A stretch of 64,000 nt of DNA from assembly GCA_949318235.1 (NCBI GenBank), contig OX439129.1, forward strand, positions 8,253,849-8,317,848. Direction: 5' to 3'. The notes below the pieces were generated by a model that saw nothing but the letters and a program-made list of their open reading frames with translations, made no database searches and had not been told where the DNA came from. This DNA is from Ecdyonurus torrentis (Eukaryota > Arthropoda > Insecta > Ephemeroptera > Heptageniidae). A program made the position numbers and the translations under genes. Shown piece by piece: positions 1 to 11,420 of this stretch; positions within the stretch are counted from its first letter, which is position 1; each line of letters opens with the position of its first letter.

Positions 1-125
1 AGGATGATCACGAGTTTGCAGGGCTACGGAAGGGCTTTGGGTCGTCAAATGTGAGTTTATGAGCAGTTCTTCTCATTATCTATCATTGAAGAAGCCATGT
101 TGTAAACCTTGAACTTTCTCTTTAA
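1..125 (+). mobile_element. Partial foldback MITE (family A), cut by window edge
   Basis: This stretch closely matches the reverse complement of the left arm of the palindromic element at 52322-52665, including GGGCTACGGAAGGGCTTTGG and a shared block around TCTCATTATCTA. Only one arm is in the window, so the element continues to the left or is truncated. It has no coding capacity. Confidence 0.7.
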
Positions 126-312
126 ACTTTCTGTGGCCTCTCAAACTGCAGGGTTAAAAAAAACTGTCAAGTAGGCAACTTTTGGCTTTCATGACGTCAT
201 GAAATCCAGGTTTTTAATAGAAATTGTAAAGCGGGTTGCCTATTTTACAAGTTTTCTCCCTAGTTTGTGAGGGTATAGAAGGGTTAAGGGACACATGAAA
301 AAGGTTATGAAA
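126..312 (+). mobile_element. Foldback MITE, family D copy 1
   Basis: The two ends are imperfect inverted repeats: CAAGTAGGCAACTTT on the left against GGTTGCCTATTTTAC on the right, with CTCAAACTGCAGGG pairing loosely with CCCTAGTTTGTGAG. A TGACGTCA palindrome (192-199) lies between the arms. The same arrangement recurs at 5105-5363. Boundaries are approximate. Confidence 0.65.
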
Positions 313-1098
313 AAGTCCCAACTCATATCATTGAGTTGTTGTTTTTCTCTCCCTGTTTCTTTCTTAGACTATAGGATCTCCTAAAATATTTTGTTGCAGG
401 TTATTTTATTGGTGGATTACATTTTTTTCCCCCAAGGGGTCATAAGTTTGAATTTATTTCTTCAATCACAACGGGATAAGAATTATTCAGTATATAAGCG
501 CCCTTTCGAATCGAAAAGGCAAATTTGATAACTGAGATTTCCATGGTTTTTTGAGGCAAATACTATGTAAAAAAGTTACTTTGTGAATAAATGAAGAAGA
601 AAAAAAAATCAGATAATTTAAATATAAAAAAAATAATAATCATAATAGTCCTTTAAAAAAACAAACATGTATATAATTATTTTATTTTACATAATGTATT
701 TTCTTTATAATATTTTTCTCTCCGTGCATAAAGGTAATAATTAAAGCATACGTTGTACAAATTTAGCGTCACTTTAATTGTACAAACTAGTGTGCGGGTG
801 GCGATCTTGAGATAGCATTCATGAGTAGGGGGGGAAAGGAGGGCAAGCTATTTCCTGCTGCACTAGAACAATGGTATTATATATAGAGAGAGAGAGAGAG
901 AGAGAAGAAAAATAAAGATTTTTATCATCCCAGGTAAACTAAACGTTGCTTGTCACCTGCCTACCTAATGACGTCCGCTATTTAATTCTTAGTATAAAGT
1001 GCAATTATTATTATTACAATTACATTACATTACCGTGAAATTACAATCGTTACATCAATTATTATTTTTGTGGTCACTTGTATTAACAATATATATTA

Positions 1099-1129
<31 letters not shown>

Positions 1130-1193
1130 GTACCTTATTCTTAATTTTTATTACGTAGTACGTTACAAAGGTTGAAGGAGTAAAAGCATGAAG

Positions 1194-1225
<32 letters not shown>

Positions 1226-1370
1226 CGTCAAGTACAAGGGTGCAGAGTGATAATGAAATAATAATATGAATCATGAAATGACTCAATGTTACAGTCAATG
1301 ATGTTAATTATAGTTTTTGTTTTTAAGTTGTATCAGTATCAAGACAAACAAAAATCAGAAATAAGTTTTA

Positions 1371-1408
<38 letters not shown>

Positions 1409-3717
1409 TTTGTATTAAGCAATCACGTACTTCTACAAAAATAAAAAGTGGAAAAAATTTAACTTGATGCGCTGTAGTATAGTATACCAAAATTATCCGA
1501 TTTTACCCAAATTGTGTAAGCTTTTAACTCGTCACTGATAGACTAATAAGCGTGTTTAAAGCAATTTTTTCATAAGAAAAATAAAAAGTTAAAATTAAAG
1601 TTTTCAGCGGAGCTTTTTTGCTATAAGAGCATTATATGTTTTTGTTTTGTTTTTTTCCTTTGGTTTTTATACTGTAGTATGTGATTTAAAAATGAACAAC
1701 ATATTTGAAATGACTATGATGAATCATAGTTTTGAATAAACATAGAGGAAGAGACAAATTTTGCTACATAATTAATTTGTAAAAAGATTTGCAGTTTAAA
1801 AGTGGAAGTTCCTTTTTTCACATATGTCGAAATTTGTATTTAGCAAAAAAAAAAAAAAAAAAAAAAAAAAATCAAGATTATTTTTTGTTTTTTTATAATA
1901 ATATTTATTAATGATGCATTCTTGTGAAATATATAATTTTCTAAAAACTATAATTTTAACTTTATATAAACGGTTAAAAAATCACATGTTTTTTTCTTTC
2001 TTTTTATAAATATATGAGTGATCTCATCTCAAATACTTCGAAAAACTATAAAGTTCTTTATCTTTGTGAACTTTTTGTTGTTGTTCAAATAAATAATTTG
2101 AATTTAATTCGAGTTTTGTTGTGAGATTTACAAAATAATTTAATAGTTAATTATTAGGACAATTAACACATTAATTTAGTACAGAAACAAAAGGCTATAG
2201 TATATAACCAGGTGCAATGCGTGACGTCACTTCCGCTTTTTTTTAATGTCTTATCTTCTTGTCAATCGCGGCGCTCGCTAATTGCCCTCGACATTTCAAA
2301 TTACTTTCATTAGAGGCAGAGAAATAACAGAGTAACTTACCTCAATCTAAGAAATTAAAATTATTTAAATTGAAAGTAAAAGTTAAAAAACTTCATATTA
2401 AGTCACACGTGATTAAAAAATAAATATAATTATTCTTAAAGTATTCTTTATTTACTTTTTTTAAGCATTTTTTTCTCAACACTAGAGGGCTTTTAATATT
2501 ATTACTTTTTTATATCAAGTTGTTGTACTTTATTACTATGGTTAATGTGTACACAGCCATTATATTCCACTCAAAGCCATTATCATTTGTGTTTTTTGTT
2601 ATTGCCATTGTTAAAATGTCATCAAATTAAAAAGCTTGGTGGAATTAGATTTACACACAAACGCTAATGAATTTTTGTACCACGCCGGATTTTAATGCTC
2701 TTTTTTTTTTTTTTTTTTTTTTTTAATTGCGAAATGAATTATTTTTTTTTGTATTGTAGCGAAGGTAATGATACAAACTAAAAAATATATATATAAATAT
2801 ATAACATCACCCGCCATGACGATGCAAAAATTAGAACAAAAATAATATAATACCATGATGGTAGTAGCATTATCATATAACCAGAGCAAAAAGAAAATAT
2901 GATAATTTCTCACGTTCATTTATGCGTATTTAAAAAAAGAATTAATTAAATTTTTTTTTTTTAAATTCTAAATTATTATAAGAGGTTTAAATTTAAAAAT
3001 AATAATCGATGATATTAATTTTTTCGATGGTTGATAATCGATGTTATAAGGTCATGGGAAGGTGAATTAAATAAACAAAACGGTAGCGACCACGCAATAT
3101 CTTATCAATATTAAAAAATCTCTTGCGCCAATTATGTGCACGATATTTTTGTAGAAAATGTAAATATTTTTTAATGGATAAAAATGTTATAACTATCATT
3201 AGTTTTGTATTTAAATGATATGCAATATGACCTTTTGCTAACGGAAGTATTTAGTTTAAAATTTTTTTTTCATAAAGTTCTATAGTAGTGGGCAAAATTG
3301 GTTTGTCAAATTGTTTTTTAATTGACTGAGAAATAGATTATAAAATTAGAGAAGGAAAGGAGAAAAAAAAAGCTATATAATATTAAGGTAGAAAATTGTT
3401 GTTAAGACTAAAATAGCTTATATGTGTAATAATCTTAATAATTGAAGACTTTAAATTGACTTTATGTTTGGTGCTAGAGGGAGTTAGTGTAGACTTAAAA
3501 TTATTTGAACGTCAAAGCTATATAATTTTATACTCGACTCCACTTCTTATAAAGTGGAGAATTATTATTCCTTATTTGTTGGTACTAGCTACTGATTTTT
3601 AATTATGTACTATAAGTATTATAATTTGAATTTGATGAGTAATTAAAATATTGATTGTAAAAGATAAATCAATTTCAATTACATTGAGTGGTAATATAAT
3701 TTTAAATAATGTCCCTG

Positions 3718-3720
<3 letters not shown>
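313..3720. other. AT-rich intergenic DNA, no gene seen
   Basis: I see no supported gene here. The stretch holds a short AG run (885-904), long T or A homopolymers at 1101-1125, 1198-1225, 1372-1406, 1845-1870 and 2701-2724, and a TGACGTCA at 2222-2229 next to a slightly GC-richer patch (2210-2300). The CGATAATCGATG-like fragments near 3005-3050 may be debris of the element type at 42778-43272. Confidence 0.6.
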
Positions 3721-3721
<1 letters not shown>

Positions 3722-3780
<59 letters not shown>

Positions 3781-3789
3781 CCTCTCTCT
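3722..3789. repeat. (CT)n microsatellite
   Basis: A nearly uninterrupted CT run with a few CCCT interruptions at its 3' end. It produces a spurious Ser-Leu open frame. Confidence 0.97.
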
Positions 3790-3815
3790 ACTCTCCAAAA
3801 ATATTAGTTATTATA

Positions 3816-3917
3816 ATGAGGCAGACTAAAAAAAAAAAAAAATAGAGTGCAATTTTATTTCATATTTTAAATTGTCCTGAGTCGATAGATACACAATTTC
3901 TAATTTTTGAGTTCATA
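3816..3917 (+). mobile_element. Truncated copy of the 4712-4840 MITE
   Basis: ATGAGGCAGACTAAAAAA at its start and the TCGATAGATA...AATTTCTAATTTTT block (3882-3909) match the left end and centre of the element at 4712-4840. The right end is missing: the match stops exactly where another foldback (3918-4046) begins, suggesting that the later element inserted into or replaced it. Confidence 0.5.
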
Positions 3918-4046
3918 AAGTATTTTTAGTTAATTTTTGAACGTTGCGAAAGGACATCACGGTAGGTAACTTTCCCTATGCTTGCATGCATAAGTTACCA
4001 ACCGTGACGTCATTTTTCAATTTTCAAAAATTAATTAAAATTACTT
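3918..4046. mobile_element. Foldback MITE with central TGACGTCA
   Basis: The inverted arms include GGTAGGTAACTT and AAGTTACCAACC, flanked further out by AGTTAATTTTTGAA and TTCAAAAATTAATT. A TGACGTCA (4005-4012) lies in the right arm; the left arm has a diverged GGACATCACGG at the matching place. The outer arm resembles the outer arm of the palindrome at 9796-10210. Confidence 0.7.
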
Positions 4047-4254
4047 AATTGCATGATCTTATAAATTACAAAATAATTGTTTATCAATTGTTTCTTGACA
4101 ATGTTCTCTTATAAATTATGAAATTACTCCCTAAGAACTGTTTGTTTTTTTAAAAATCTTCCTAATACTTTCTAACTATTATTATTATTTTTGCGTTGCA
4201 TTAATTTATAATTCCAGAAAATCATAGTTAAAAAAAAGTGATGAAAAAGTATTG

Positions 4255-4465
4255 ATGAATTGATTCGTGCAGTGCTCTATAGAGAGGCTGCATGCAGAAC
4301 AAATGACTGGCTGCACTTGTTTGTTACGACCTGGAGATTGTGGCTGACCACAGACTTGACTTGTCACTGCAAATCACCACTCAACCAACTTGTCAATTTA
4401 ACTCGTTGTGACCGCAGCAACACAAGAATCAGCTGCCAACATCGACTCAGAGTCAACTAACATAG
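4255..4465. other. GC-richer unique island of unknown nature
   Basis: This patch is clearly less AT-rich than its surroundings and is open for 67 codons on the plus strand. The predicted peptide has no motif I recognise, and there is no convincing splice or start context. It could be a decayed exon, a SINE-like remnant or a conserved non-coding element. Confidence 0.3.
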
Positions 4466-4711
4466 CTATGTATTCTTCGAAATAACGTAGAAATTGCTCC
4501 TAATCGCAACAAAATATACAATATTTGTGCAATATCAATGACCAATGACTATATAGCTACTAAGGGACAAATATAAAAAAATCAAAATGAATACGTTTGT
4601 GTCTAGCTCCAATGTGGTTCTGTGAGGACCACTTCACATTTTTGATGTTCTTTCAGATAACTAGGGCTATGCGGACTACATAATTACGCTTTATAAGTAA
4701 GTGCTGCAGCA

Positions 4712-4840
4712 ATGAGGAAAACTAAAAAAATTTGGGGTATATTGTATATTCTAAAAGAGCACATCGTCTTAAATCGATAGATATTAGAATTTCTAATTTT
4801 TAGTTCATTATTACCCCAATTTCTTTTTTGGTCTTCTCAT
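4712..4840. mobile_element. Short foldback MITE
   Basis: Ends ATGAGGAAAACTAAAA (4712) and GGTCTTCTCAT (ending 4840) are an imperfect inverted repeat of about 28 bp that includes TTTGGGGTA / TACCCCAA. A truncated relative lies at 3816-3917. There is no coding capacity. Confidence 0.65.
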
Positions 4841-5104
4841 CCTTGTTTCAGAGTATATATATGCGATATATTTTTGTAAATCAAAATAATACAATTTTAA
4901 ATAACAACGCAAGTGTTTTAATGTGATTAATTTATGTTTTTTCTACTTTCATTTGCAGCATATTTTAAAAGTAACAGTTTTAAATAAATATTAATTAATG
5001 CATAATAATATCTAACATTCCATAATACTTATACACAACCCAAATAAAATAATGAAACAATAAAAAATCCTTTCAATGGTTAAATATAAGTTGGGACTAT
5101 TATA

Positions 5105-5363
5105 CATACACATATTATGTCTCTTAACCCTTCAGTACTCAGTTTCAGTTTCATATAGGTTTTATTATAAAAGCAAGTATACAAAAACACATAAATCTCA
5201 CAAACTGGGGAGAAAACTTGTAAAGTAGGCAATCCGTGCTACAATTTCTATATTGTAGACGTGGAATTCATGACGTCATACATTTTTAAAGTTGCCTACT
5301 TAATAGTTTTTCAACCCCAGTTTGTGAGGCTACAGAAGGGTTGAGGAACATAATGTGTATACA
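5105..5363. mobile_element. Foldback MITE, family D copy 2
   Basis: The terminal inverted repeats are visible: TTATGTCTCTTAACCCTTC near 5115 against GAAGGGTTGAGGAACATAA near 5336. Inner arms AAGTAGGCAA / TTGCCTACTT pair across a central TGACGTCA (5271-5278). It is the same family as 126-312, and a diverged half-copy is at 29572-29625. Confidence 0.75.
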
Positions 5364-5387
5364 TATAAATGATGGTTCAATCTCAAT

Positions 5388-5871
5388 AATAGAAGACTTA
5401 CTGAAGTAGGTTTAGTGATAAAATAAACAGACTGACATCTCAACAATACTAACAAATTGCTAGCAGATGACTTTGTGTTCCTGTCTCAATTTAACATGCT
5501 TTCTTATGGGACAATAAAGCAGCTATAACTCGAGTTAGAATTATTTCTAGGAGCTGAAGTTTTTACCGTAGCTTACTGAACCTTAAAGCTATTGCTTTCC
5601 AGGATTTAAAGCCAATTAGATGAAAAAAGTAATTTGTAACCAAATTAACTGAAGTTCAGGAAAACAAAAGTTTTAAGGCTCAGCAAAGCTACAGTAAAAA
5701 TTTTCAGCTCCGAAAAATAATTTTTTAGTTATAGCTGCCTCATTGCCCCATAAGAAAGCATGTTAATTGTATAGATAGGAACACAAAGTCGTCTGCTAGC
5801 ATTTTTTTAGTATTGTTGTGCTGTGAGTTTGTTTCTTTTCTCACTAAACTTACTTTTACAAGACTTCTATT
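5388..5871. mobile_element. Long-arm foldback element (family E)
   Basis: Two arms of about 210 bp face each other and remain well matched by eye. Ends are AATAGAAG / CTTCTATT, followed by GTTTAGTGATAAAATAAAC on the left and its diverged complement on the right. Internal blocks CATGCTTTCTTATGGG and ACTTTGTGTTCCT are present on both arms in opposite orientation. The arms are separated by only about 60 bp and it encodes nothing. It begins 25 bp after the family D copy. Confidence 0.85.
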
Positions 5872-6773
5872 GTACGTTTTTTTATTTAAGTTTTTGATTT
5901 CAATATCCCTTTAATATAATCAATTGTCGTTCATTTTTCTGTGAGGTTATACGACTCTAATAACTCTGTTTAATGTTTTTGCTTGGTATTGTAAGAACGT
6001 TTATTTTAATTAGCAGTTTGTGACTCATATGTTTTGACCGCAAGCAAACTTAGCTTGTCATTTGAAAAAAAAAATGAAGTTTAGTATACTCAAATTACTG
6101 GATAACATTCAAATTAATGACAGTGAAATTTCAAACGTATATATATACAAAATATATATATATTATAGATATTGTTTTTGGTTACGACCTATTTATAAAT
6201 TTATCACTCCTATAAGCAATTTGCGGTAATTTAAAAATAATAATAACGAGTTTTTGTTTTTCTTAATATTTTCTTGTTTGATATAGAGATACGACTTTTA
6301 GGTGACTTCAGTTCTAAAGCAGTTTTTACTTGAAGTATTAAACAATTGAAGCGGAAGATGTTGTTGCTTCTGAATCTTCAATATGACAAGATTAAGTTAC
6401 GATTGAAAAAAAAACTTGTTTTTTCCTTCAATCTGTAAGGCAATTCTTAATTCCTGTTTTGTAAGATTTCTGAAAACATGACTTTTTTTTTTTTTTTTTT
6501 TTAAAGATATTATAGTTTGAACTTTTTCGTGTGTTTTATATACATATATTAAATTAATGAAATTTAATGCAAGATTTATTCATGTAGAGGAATTAAATAA
6601 ATATGATATTTATTTTGGAAATCACAATTTCATCAAAAAGATATTCAAGAAATTATCACAAAGAATCTAGATTTGATTGTTTTTTTGTTGTATTAATTAA
6701 TTTCAATTGGGCATCGTATACTATAGTGCATATATTTATAACATAATGTATGGACAAAATGAAATATAAACAC
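5872..6773. other. AT-rich intergenic DNA, no gene seen
   Basis: Nothing is supported here apart from short TA tracts near 6138-6164 and a T run at 6482-6502. Confidence 0.6.
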
Positions 6774-7298
6774 CAGACTTGGTCACGTTACTGATTTTTT
6801 ATAACTTCGTTACGTTACTCACTACTTCACAAAAAAGTCATGACGTTACGTTACTCGTTATAATTTTGAAAAGTAATGACTCTACGTTACTCACTACTCT
6901 TAAAAATATAATGAAGTTACTTTTAGCGTTTATGTACTTCAAATCTTTTCTTAATAAATAAAAATATTTTCAAAAACATGTTAAAATATTGTTTTTATTA
7001 TTTTTTTACCAATTATAAATAGAGAGATTTAAATCAAAATCGTAACAGTAATTTTGAATTACTATATAATGATGAATGCATATTTATGTTACTAATAGAT
7101 TTAGAAGCTTATTTATTTCAGTTTTTGAAATATTAGAAAGTAGTGTCGTTATGTGTCAAAAATTAATTAAAAAAGTAACGCATTACAGTTACTCGTTACT
7201 GCTACCAAAAAGTAATGATACTAAGTTATTTTTGTTAACAAAAAGTAGTAAAATTATGTAACATCGTTACTTGTAACGACGTTACATGCCTAAGTCTG
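6774..7298. mobile_element. hAT-like non-autonomous element with GTTAC arms
   Basis: The ends are CAGACTTGG (6774) and CTAAGTCTG (ending 7298), a near-perfect terminal inverted repeat of the CAG...CTG form typical of hAT transposons. Both arms are crowded with degenerate CGTTAC / TTACTCGTTACT motifs, as in hAT subterminal transposase-binding repeats. No transposase frame is present. Flanks (ATAAACAC / CAAACAGT) share AAACA but do not give a clean 8-bp duplication. Confidence 0.65.
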
Positions 7299-7734
7299 CA
7301 AACAGTAAGCTATGTTAGCTCTCTATATATGCTTTACAGCAAAATTACTTTTCCTCACTAACGAATCAGGCAGCAAAAATGTTCTGTTATCTAGAACATA
7401 GCAACTCATCGTAAAACACTCAATTTTTTTTTTACCATAGAACTGTAATAACTTTAATTATACAACATTACAAAATTTCTATTTTTCATGGTACCATCAA
7501 CAATTTTATTTCATTTAACACCGTATATCATATATTGTATGGCCTAATTTTAAAATGCGTTTTCTATTTATAGTAATGGAATGAGTCATATTTATATAGT
7601 TGTATATATACCTCAATTTGGCAGATGTTGAAATTATATTTGCGTGAGTATAATACTATATACATAAGTTCATAATCCAACCGTATATAGCGCTTTAGTC
7701 TGGTCACAATCCATAAACCACGAGAGCCATCAAT

Positions 7735-7800
7735 CAATCATATAGCAGTAATTAGCAGGTGTTAAGTGGAGTAATTACAACCACTAATTGCTGCCACTAA
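7735..7800. promoter_or_regulatory. Possible homeodomain-site cluster
   Basis: GCAGTAATTAG and CACTAATTGCTGC form an imperfect dyad around another GTAATTAC and a TTAAGTGG (NK2-like) site. This density of TAATT cores in unique, slightly GC-richer DNA is compatible with an enhancer. AT-rich DNA makes such cores common, so the call is weak. Confidence 0.2.
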
Positions 7801-8203
7801 TAAATATTAACTTGATTTAAATAGCACTAGAGCAGAAATTTATTTTATATTGTTTCACAGAAAAACCAAAAAAATTATATTTTATTATATGATTCTTCCG
7901 GCTTATTTTATTTTTTGAAACTTCCTTAAAAAAAATCATGTCATTGTGACTTCATGAGAACCGGGAAATTTATAAGTTTAAATAGTTTTTAACGATTATT
8001 AATTAGTTTATTGTTATTGCTTTTGTTTTAGAGCAGTAATATGAATTATTGCTATAATGTGTGTTAAATGTATATTTACGTATATTTTATACTTTCCTGT
8101 GTGGTTTTCTGGGCTTTTAAGTTTATTCAAGCGTTAATCTGTATTTAAACTTTAAATTAGCAAAGTGGAATTTAATTTGAACTATAATATCGTATGTGTA
8201 ACG

Positions 8204-8581
8204 TGTAAGTATATTGGACATGCTGTTTGAAACACTTTATAACAGTACTGGTGTAAGGTATGCAATAATGTAGATTATTGAGCAATGTTAGTTAAGTAAA
8301 GTAGTGTTGTAATTATGCTTATTGTATATAGCAGATAGTTAGGTATATATAGGTGGAGTACATTAGTTGTGAGGAGGGAATATAGGAGAAGAGAGAGGAG
8401 GGAATACATAATATACGGACATTATATAAATGCAATTGTATGTAGAAGTGCAGCTGAGGGACGCAAGACCCGAAGCTGCAAAATAAACCACCAGTCAACT
8501 CAACTCCAAGCAGCAGTCTTTAATCATTTGATCTCTCACCTCACCCACCAAACACCACCATCACAAATTCTAAACCTTACA
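8204..8581 (+). mobile_element. LTR-like sequence, retrotransposon remnant
   Basis: The segment starts TGTAAG and ends CTTACA, a 6-bp inverted TG...CA terminus. Inside are a TATA-like GTATATATAGG (about 8342), a GC-richer block and AATAAA at 8482-8487 about 100 bp before the end, in the order expected of U3-R-U5. The end is followed directly by CTGGTGCAGATC, which could be a primer-binding site. Flanks do not form a 5-bp duplication and no gag-pol frame follows, so this would be a 5' LTR of a lost element. The polyadenylation signal and ends are seen; the retroelement identity is inferred. Confidence 0.45.
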
Positions 8582-9795
8582 CTGGTGCAGATCTTGTTTT
8601 CTGGCAGAAATTTTTGATTTATATTAATTTATATGGGCAACATGTTTTGGAAACAAATAGTTGTACAATTTTTTAAGCCTTTATTAAAAGAAATACTATA
8701 ATTTGAAAATTGATGATTTTGGTGTACGTATACTCAAATTTGAATAATTTTTCTAGTGAATTTGTTCTATATCAATAATTTGCGTATTTTCATTTTATAT
8801 GCATATTATGTTTTTTAATTATTCTTATAAAACAAGGTCGTTCCCGCCAAAAGCTGTATCCGCGGTGCTAAACCAATTAGAGAGCGTGTTATAAACCTAC
8901 TAGCCAATCACAGTTGACTTTACATTGTTAATTACACTGTATCCGCTCGAAGTAGTTTTGGAAGAAATGTATATAGTTAAACCAAATCAACACTTGTAAT
9001 GTTTAGGCTATACTATATCATCTGCATGGGTCAATAGAAGTACTTTTCTCTTAATACAATTAATTTATTATCCAATAGACACGTATTATAATTATTGACA
9101 TGATTATGTCATTTTAAACACTATATCAAGAAAAGGGGATCGTTTAAGAACACTTTATTTTTAATTATCTTTTGCAATAACGTTTTAGCACTTCTAGATA
9201 TCAAAAGAATCAGATATTAAGATCAAAATAAACTGATAAAAACTATAGGAAGTTCCTATATGACATAATAATAGAATAGATAATAATAGGTCTCTTAATA
9301 GAAATATAAAATAACAGTTAATATAAATACAAAATGTAGCAATAATGTACTGTTAATTCTTAATCAAATATAAAATTAGAGTTGATAATTAATATGATGT
9401 TTTGTTAATTGAAAAGCAATGTTATAGTTAAGTTCTCACGTTTTGATTGTTCGAGTTAATTAAATTGATTGCTAAGTAAACAAAACTGATGGGAAATTTC
9501 GTACTCACTTAGGTTTCATTGACATTAAACATACATAAATAAAATTAGATGTCAGGACGATGCCCTTAAACATTTATTATTATTATTTAATGTTACATTT
9601 TAATACTATATAGTTTACTTATATAGTTATATAATATGAAACTATAAATTATTAAAATTAACTTTTTAATTTTTGTGTTAGGATAAAGTTTTATAATTTT
9701 ATAATAAAATAATATTTATTCTAATCAATTTTCACGTATATCTTTTTTCTCTTAATATTGCATCAGTTAAATTATTTCTTTCAGAATGAAGAATT
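8582..9795. other. Intergenic DNA, no gene seen
   Basis: No retroelement coding region follows the LTR-like sequence. A slightly GC-richer unique patch lies at 8835-8960 (CGTTCCCGCCAAAAGC, AGCCAATCACAG with a CCAAT core). The rest is plain AT-rich sequence. Confidence 0.5.
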
Positions 9796-10210
9796 GATTT
9801 TTTTTAATGATATTTTTGGAAAGAGCTTTAAATTTTTTTGAGGCTTTAATTTTTCTTAGGACGATTGGAGCATGCGAAGTATTTTTATTTAATTTTTGAA
9901 AATCGGCCTAGAAAGCCTGTGACGTCATCAGTCCACTTTTTTCTCGGCAAATACTAATCGTTCGAGGTTTAGTATCCAGTTTAATGAAATCAGCTTGTCC
10001 TCAAGATTTCAAAAAAACTGGCTACTCAACCTTCTACGGTCCATACTTTTCGAAATAAATGCCCGATTGATGACGTCACAGGCTTTTTAGGTTGATTTTC
10101 AAAAATTAATTAAAAATATACTTCCCATGCTCCAATCGTTCTAAGAAAAAATTACGCCTCAAAATTTTTTCACGCTATTTTCAAAAATGTCATAAAAAGT
10201 GGGAGTTAAA
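9796..10210. mobile_element. Large palindromic MITE (family F)
   Basis: Two arms of roughly 145 bp are inverted copies. Shared blocks include CGATTGGAGCATG on the left and CATGCTCCAATCG on the right, and AGCCTGTGACGTCATCA on the left against TGATGACGTCACAGGCT on the right. Each arm therefore carries one TGACGTCA (9920-9927 and 10071-10078). The spacer is about 140 bp with no open frame. Confidence 0.85.
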
Positions 10211-11126
10211 GAGAATTCACCTTCCTTATGGGAGGATTTTAGTATAAAAAAGTGATTTGAAGCTAAAAGTACAATAACTACTTGTATTTCTGTTTGACAA
10301 ATAGTAATATAGAAATTAAAAATAACAATACATAAAAAAAAAAATCTCTTTAGCTCTTAACCCCCATACGCATATATTCCCATTTCACAGCTTAATATGT
10401 AGGTATTATAATATTCGTAACAGTGCTTCTATATAAACAATTAAACAACACTAAAATTCTTCATATATAAAGTAAATTTATTTTACTCTTATAAGATAGA
10501 ACATTTTGTAGAGTATAATGGGCATGATATTTTTTGAAAAGTTCTTTCATTTTTCGTTGTTGACTCCCTCTCTTTATTGGAGTATGCTTCGTCATGACGT
10601 AAAATTGAAATAATTGCAGAGCGGCTTTTGCCTATCTATTAAGTCATCACACCAAAATCTTACAACTTTTATAATATATTATTTTATAATCATAATTGAT
10701 CACTTAATTGATAATTAAACTCAATAATTTTTACCATTAAAGATATATTTTTTTTATAATTATATTTAATTATTTTAATTGCTTTAAATTTAAAAGGATG
10801 TATTATATAAATTAACATAAATGATAAAATTTTATATAATTAATAGTTTTAATTATAAAGATTTTTACAGCTATAAAACTATTATATAATTATATTTAAA
10901 TGTGTGATGAAATGTGAGTGTGAATAACATTTATAATGAACTTATGATGTTTATAGGGATTTAATTGGAAACATTTTAAAATGTTATTTCTGTATTCCTC
11001 AAAAATAAATTTATAATGAAATGACAGTCAGAATTTCATAGTTTTGTTGTATTACAGAAATGTCCAATAAATCTCTTGCTTTGCTCATCTCTGCTATGCT
11101 AGCTTCTATACATCTTATGCTAATAA
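10211..11126. other. AT-rich intergenic DNA, no gene seen
   Basis: Nothing recognisable. Region 10560-10640 is slightly GC-richer and unique. Confidence 0.6.
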
Positions 11127-11238
11127 TAATGCTGTTCGTAAACCCTGTTCTCTTGCACCAAAAAATGCGCATTCTATTTGATTAACCATAGCTGATCGTC
11201 ATTTTAGGAGCAAAGAACAGGGTTTACGAACAGCATTA
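11127..11238 (+). mobile_element. 112-bp foldback MITE, family G copy 1
   Basis: The ends TAATGCTGTTCGTAAACC and GGTTTACGAACAGCATTA are perfect inverted repeats, continuing as CTGTTCTC/AAGAACAG. A full-length relative in the opposite orientation is at 25206-25318, sharing the inner blocks AAAAAATGCGCATT and GATCGTCATTTTAG. Confidence 0.88.
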
Positions 11239-11239
11239 A

Positions 11240-11306
<67 letters not shown>
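11239..11306. repeat. (AAAT)n microsatellite
   Basis: A run of about 17 tetranucleotides directly abuts the MITE on one side and a minus-strand AATAAAG-like retroposon end on the other, so it may have begun as the tail of a retroposon. Confidence 0.95.
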
Positions 11307-11307
<1 letters not shown>

Positions 11308-11420
11308 CGGTCTTTATTCAAATAAAGTATAGGAAAAAAATACAATTTTTGAAATGGCGAGATTTAAGTGTGGCCCATTCTTACTCCTAACCCCAACAGA
11401 AAACATAAATGAAATTTTTG
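11307..11420 (-). mobile_element. Possible retroposon 3' end
   Basis: Read on the minus strand, the segment ends CTTTATTTGAATAAAGACCG and runs straight into a (TTTA)n-type tail at 11306-11239. AATAAAG followed by a short tandem tail is characteristic of non-LTR retroelement 3' ends. No reverse transcriptase frame is present, so the family is unknown. Confidence 0.35.

Noticed and set aside
8369..8617. 82-codon plus-strand frame
   Set aside because: It lies across the R-U5-like part of the LTR-like sequence and is explained by that GC-richer non-coding segment.
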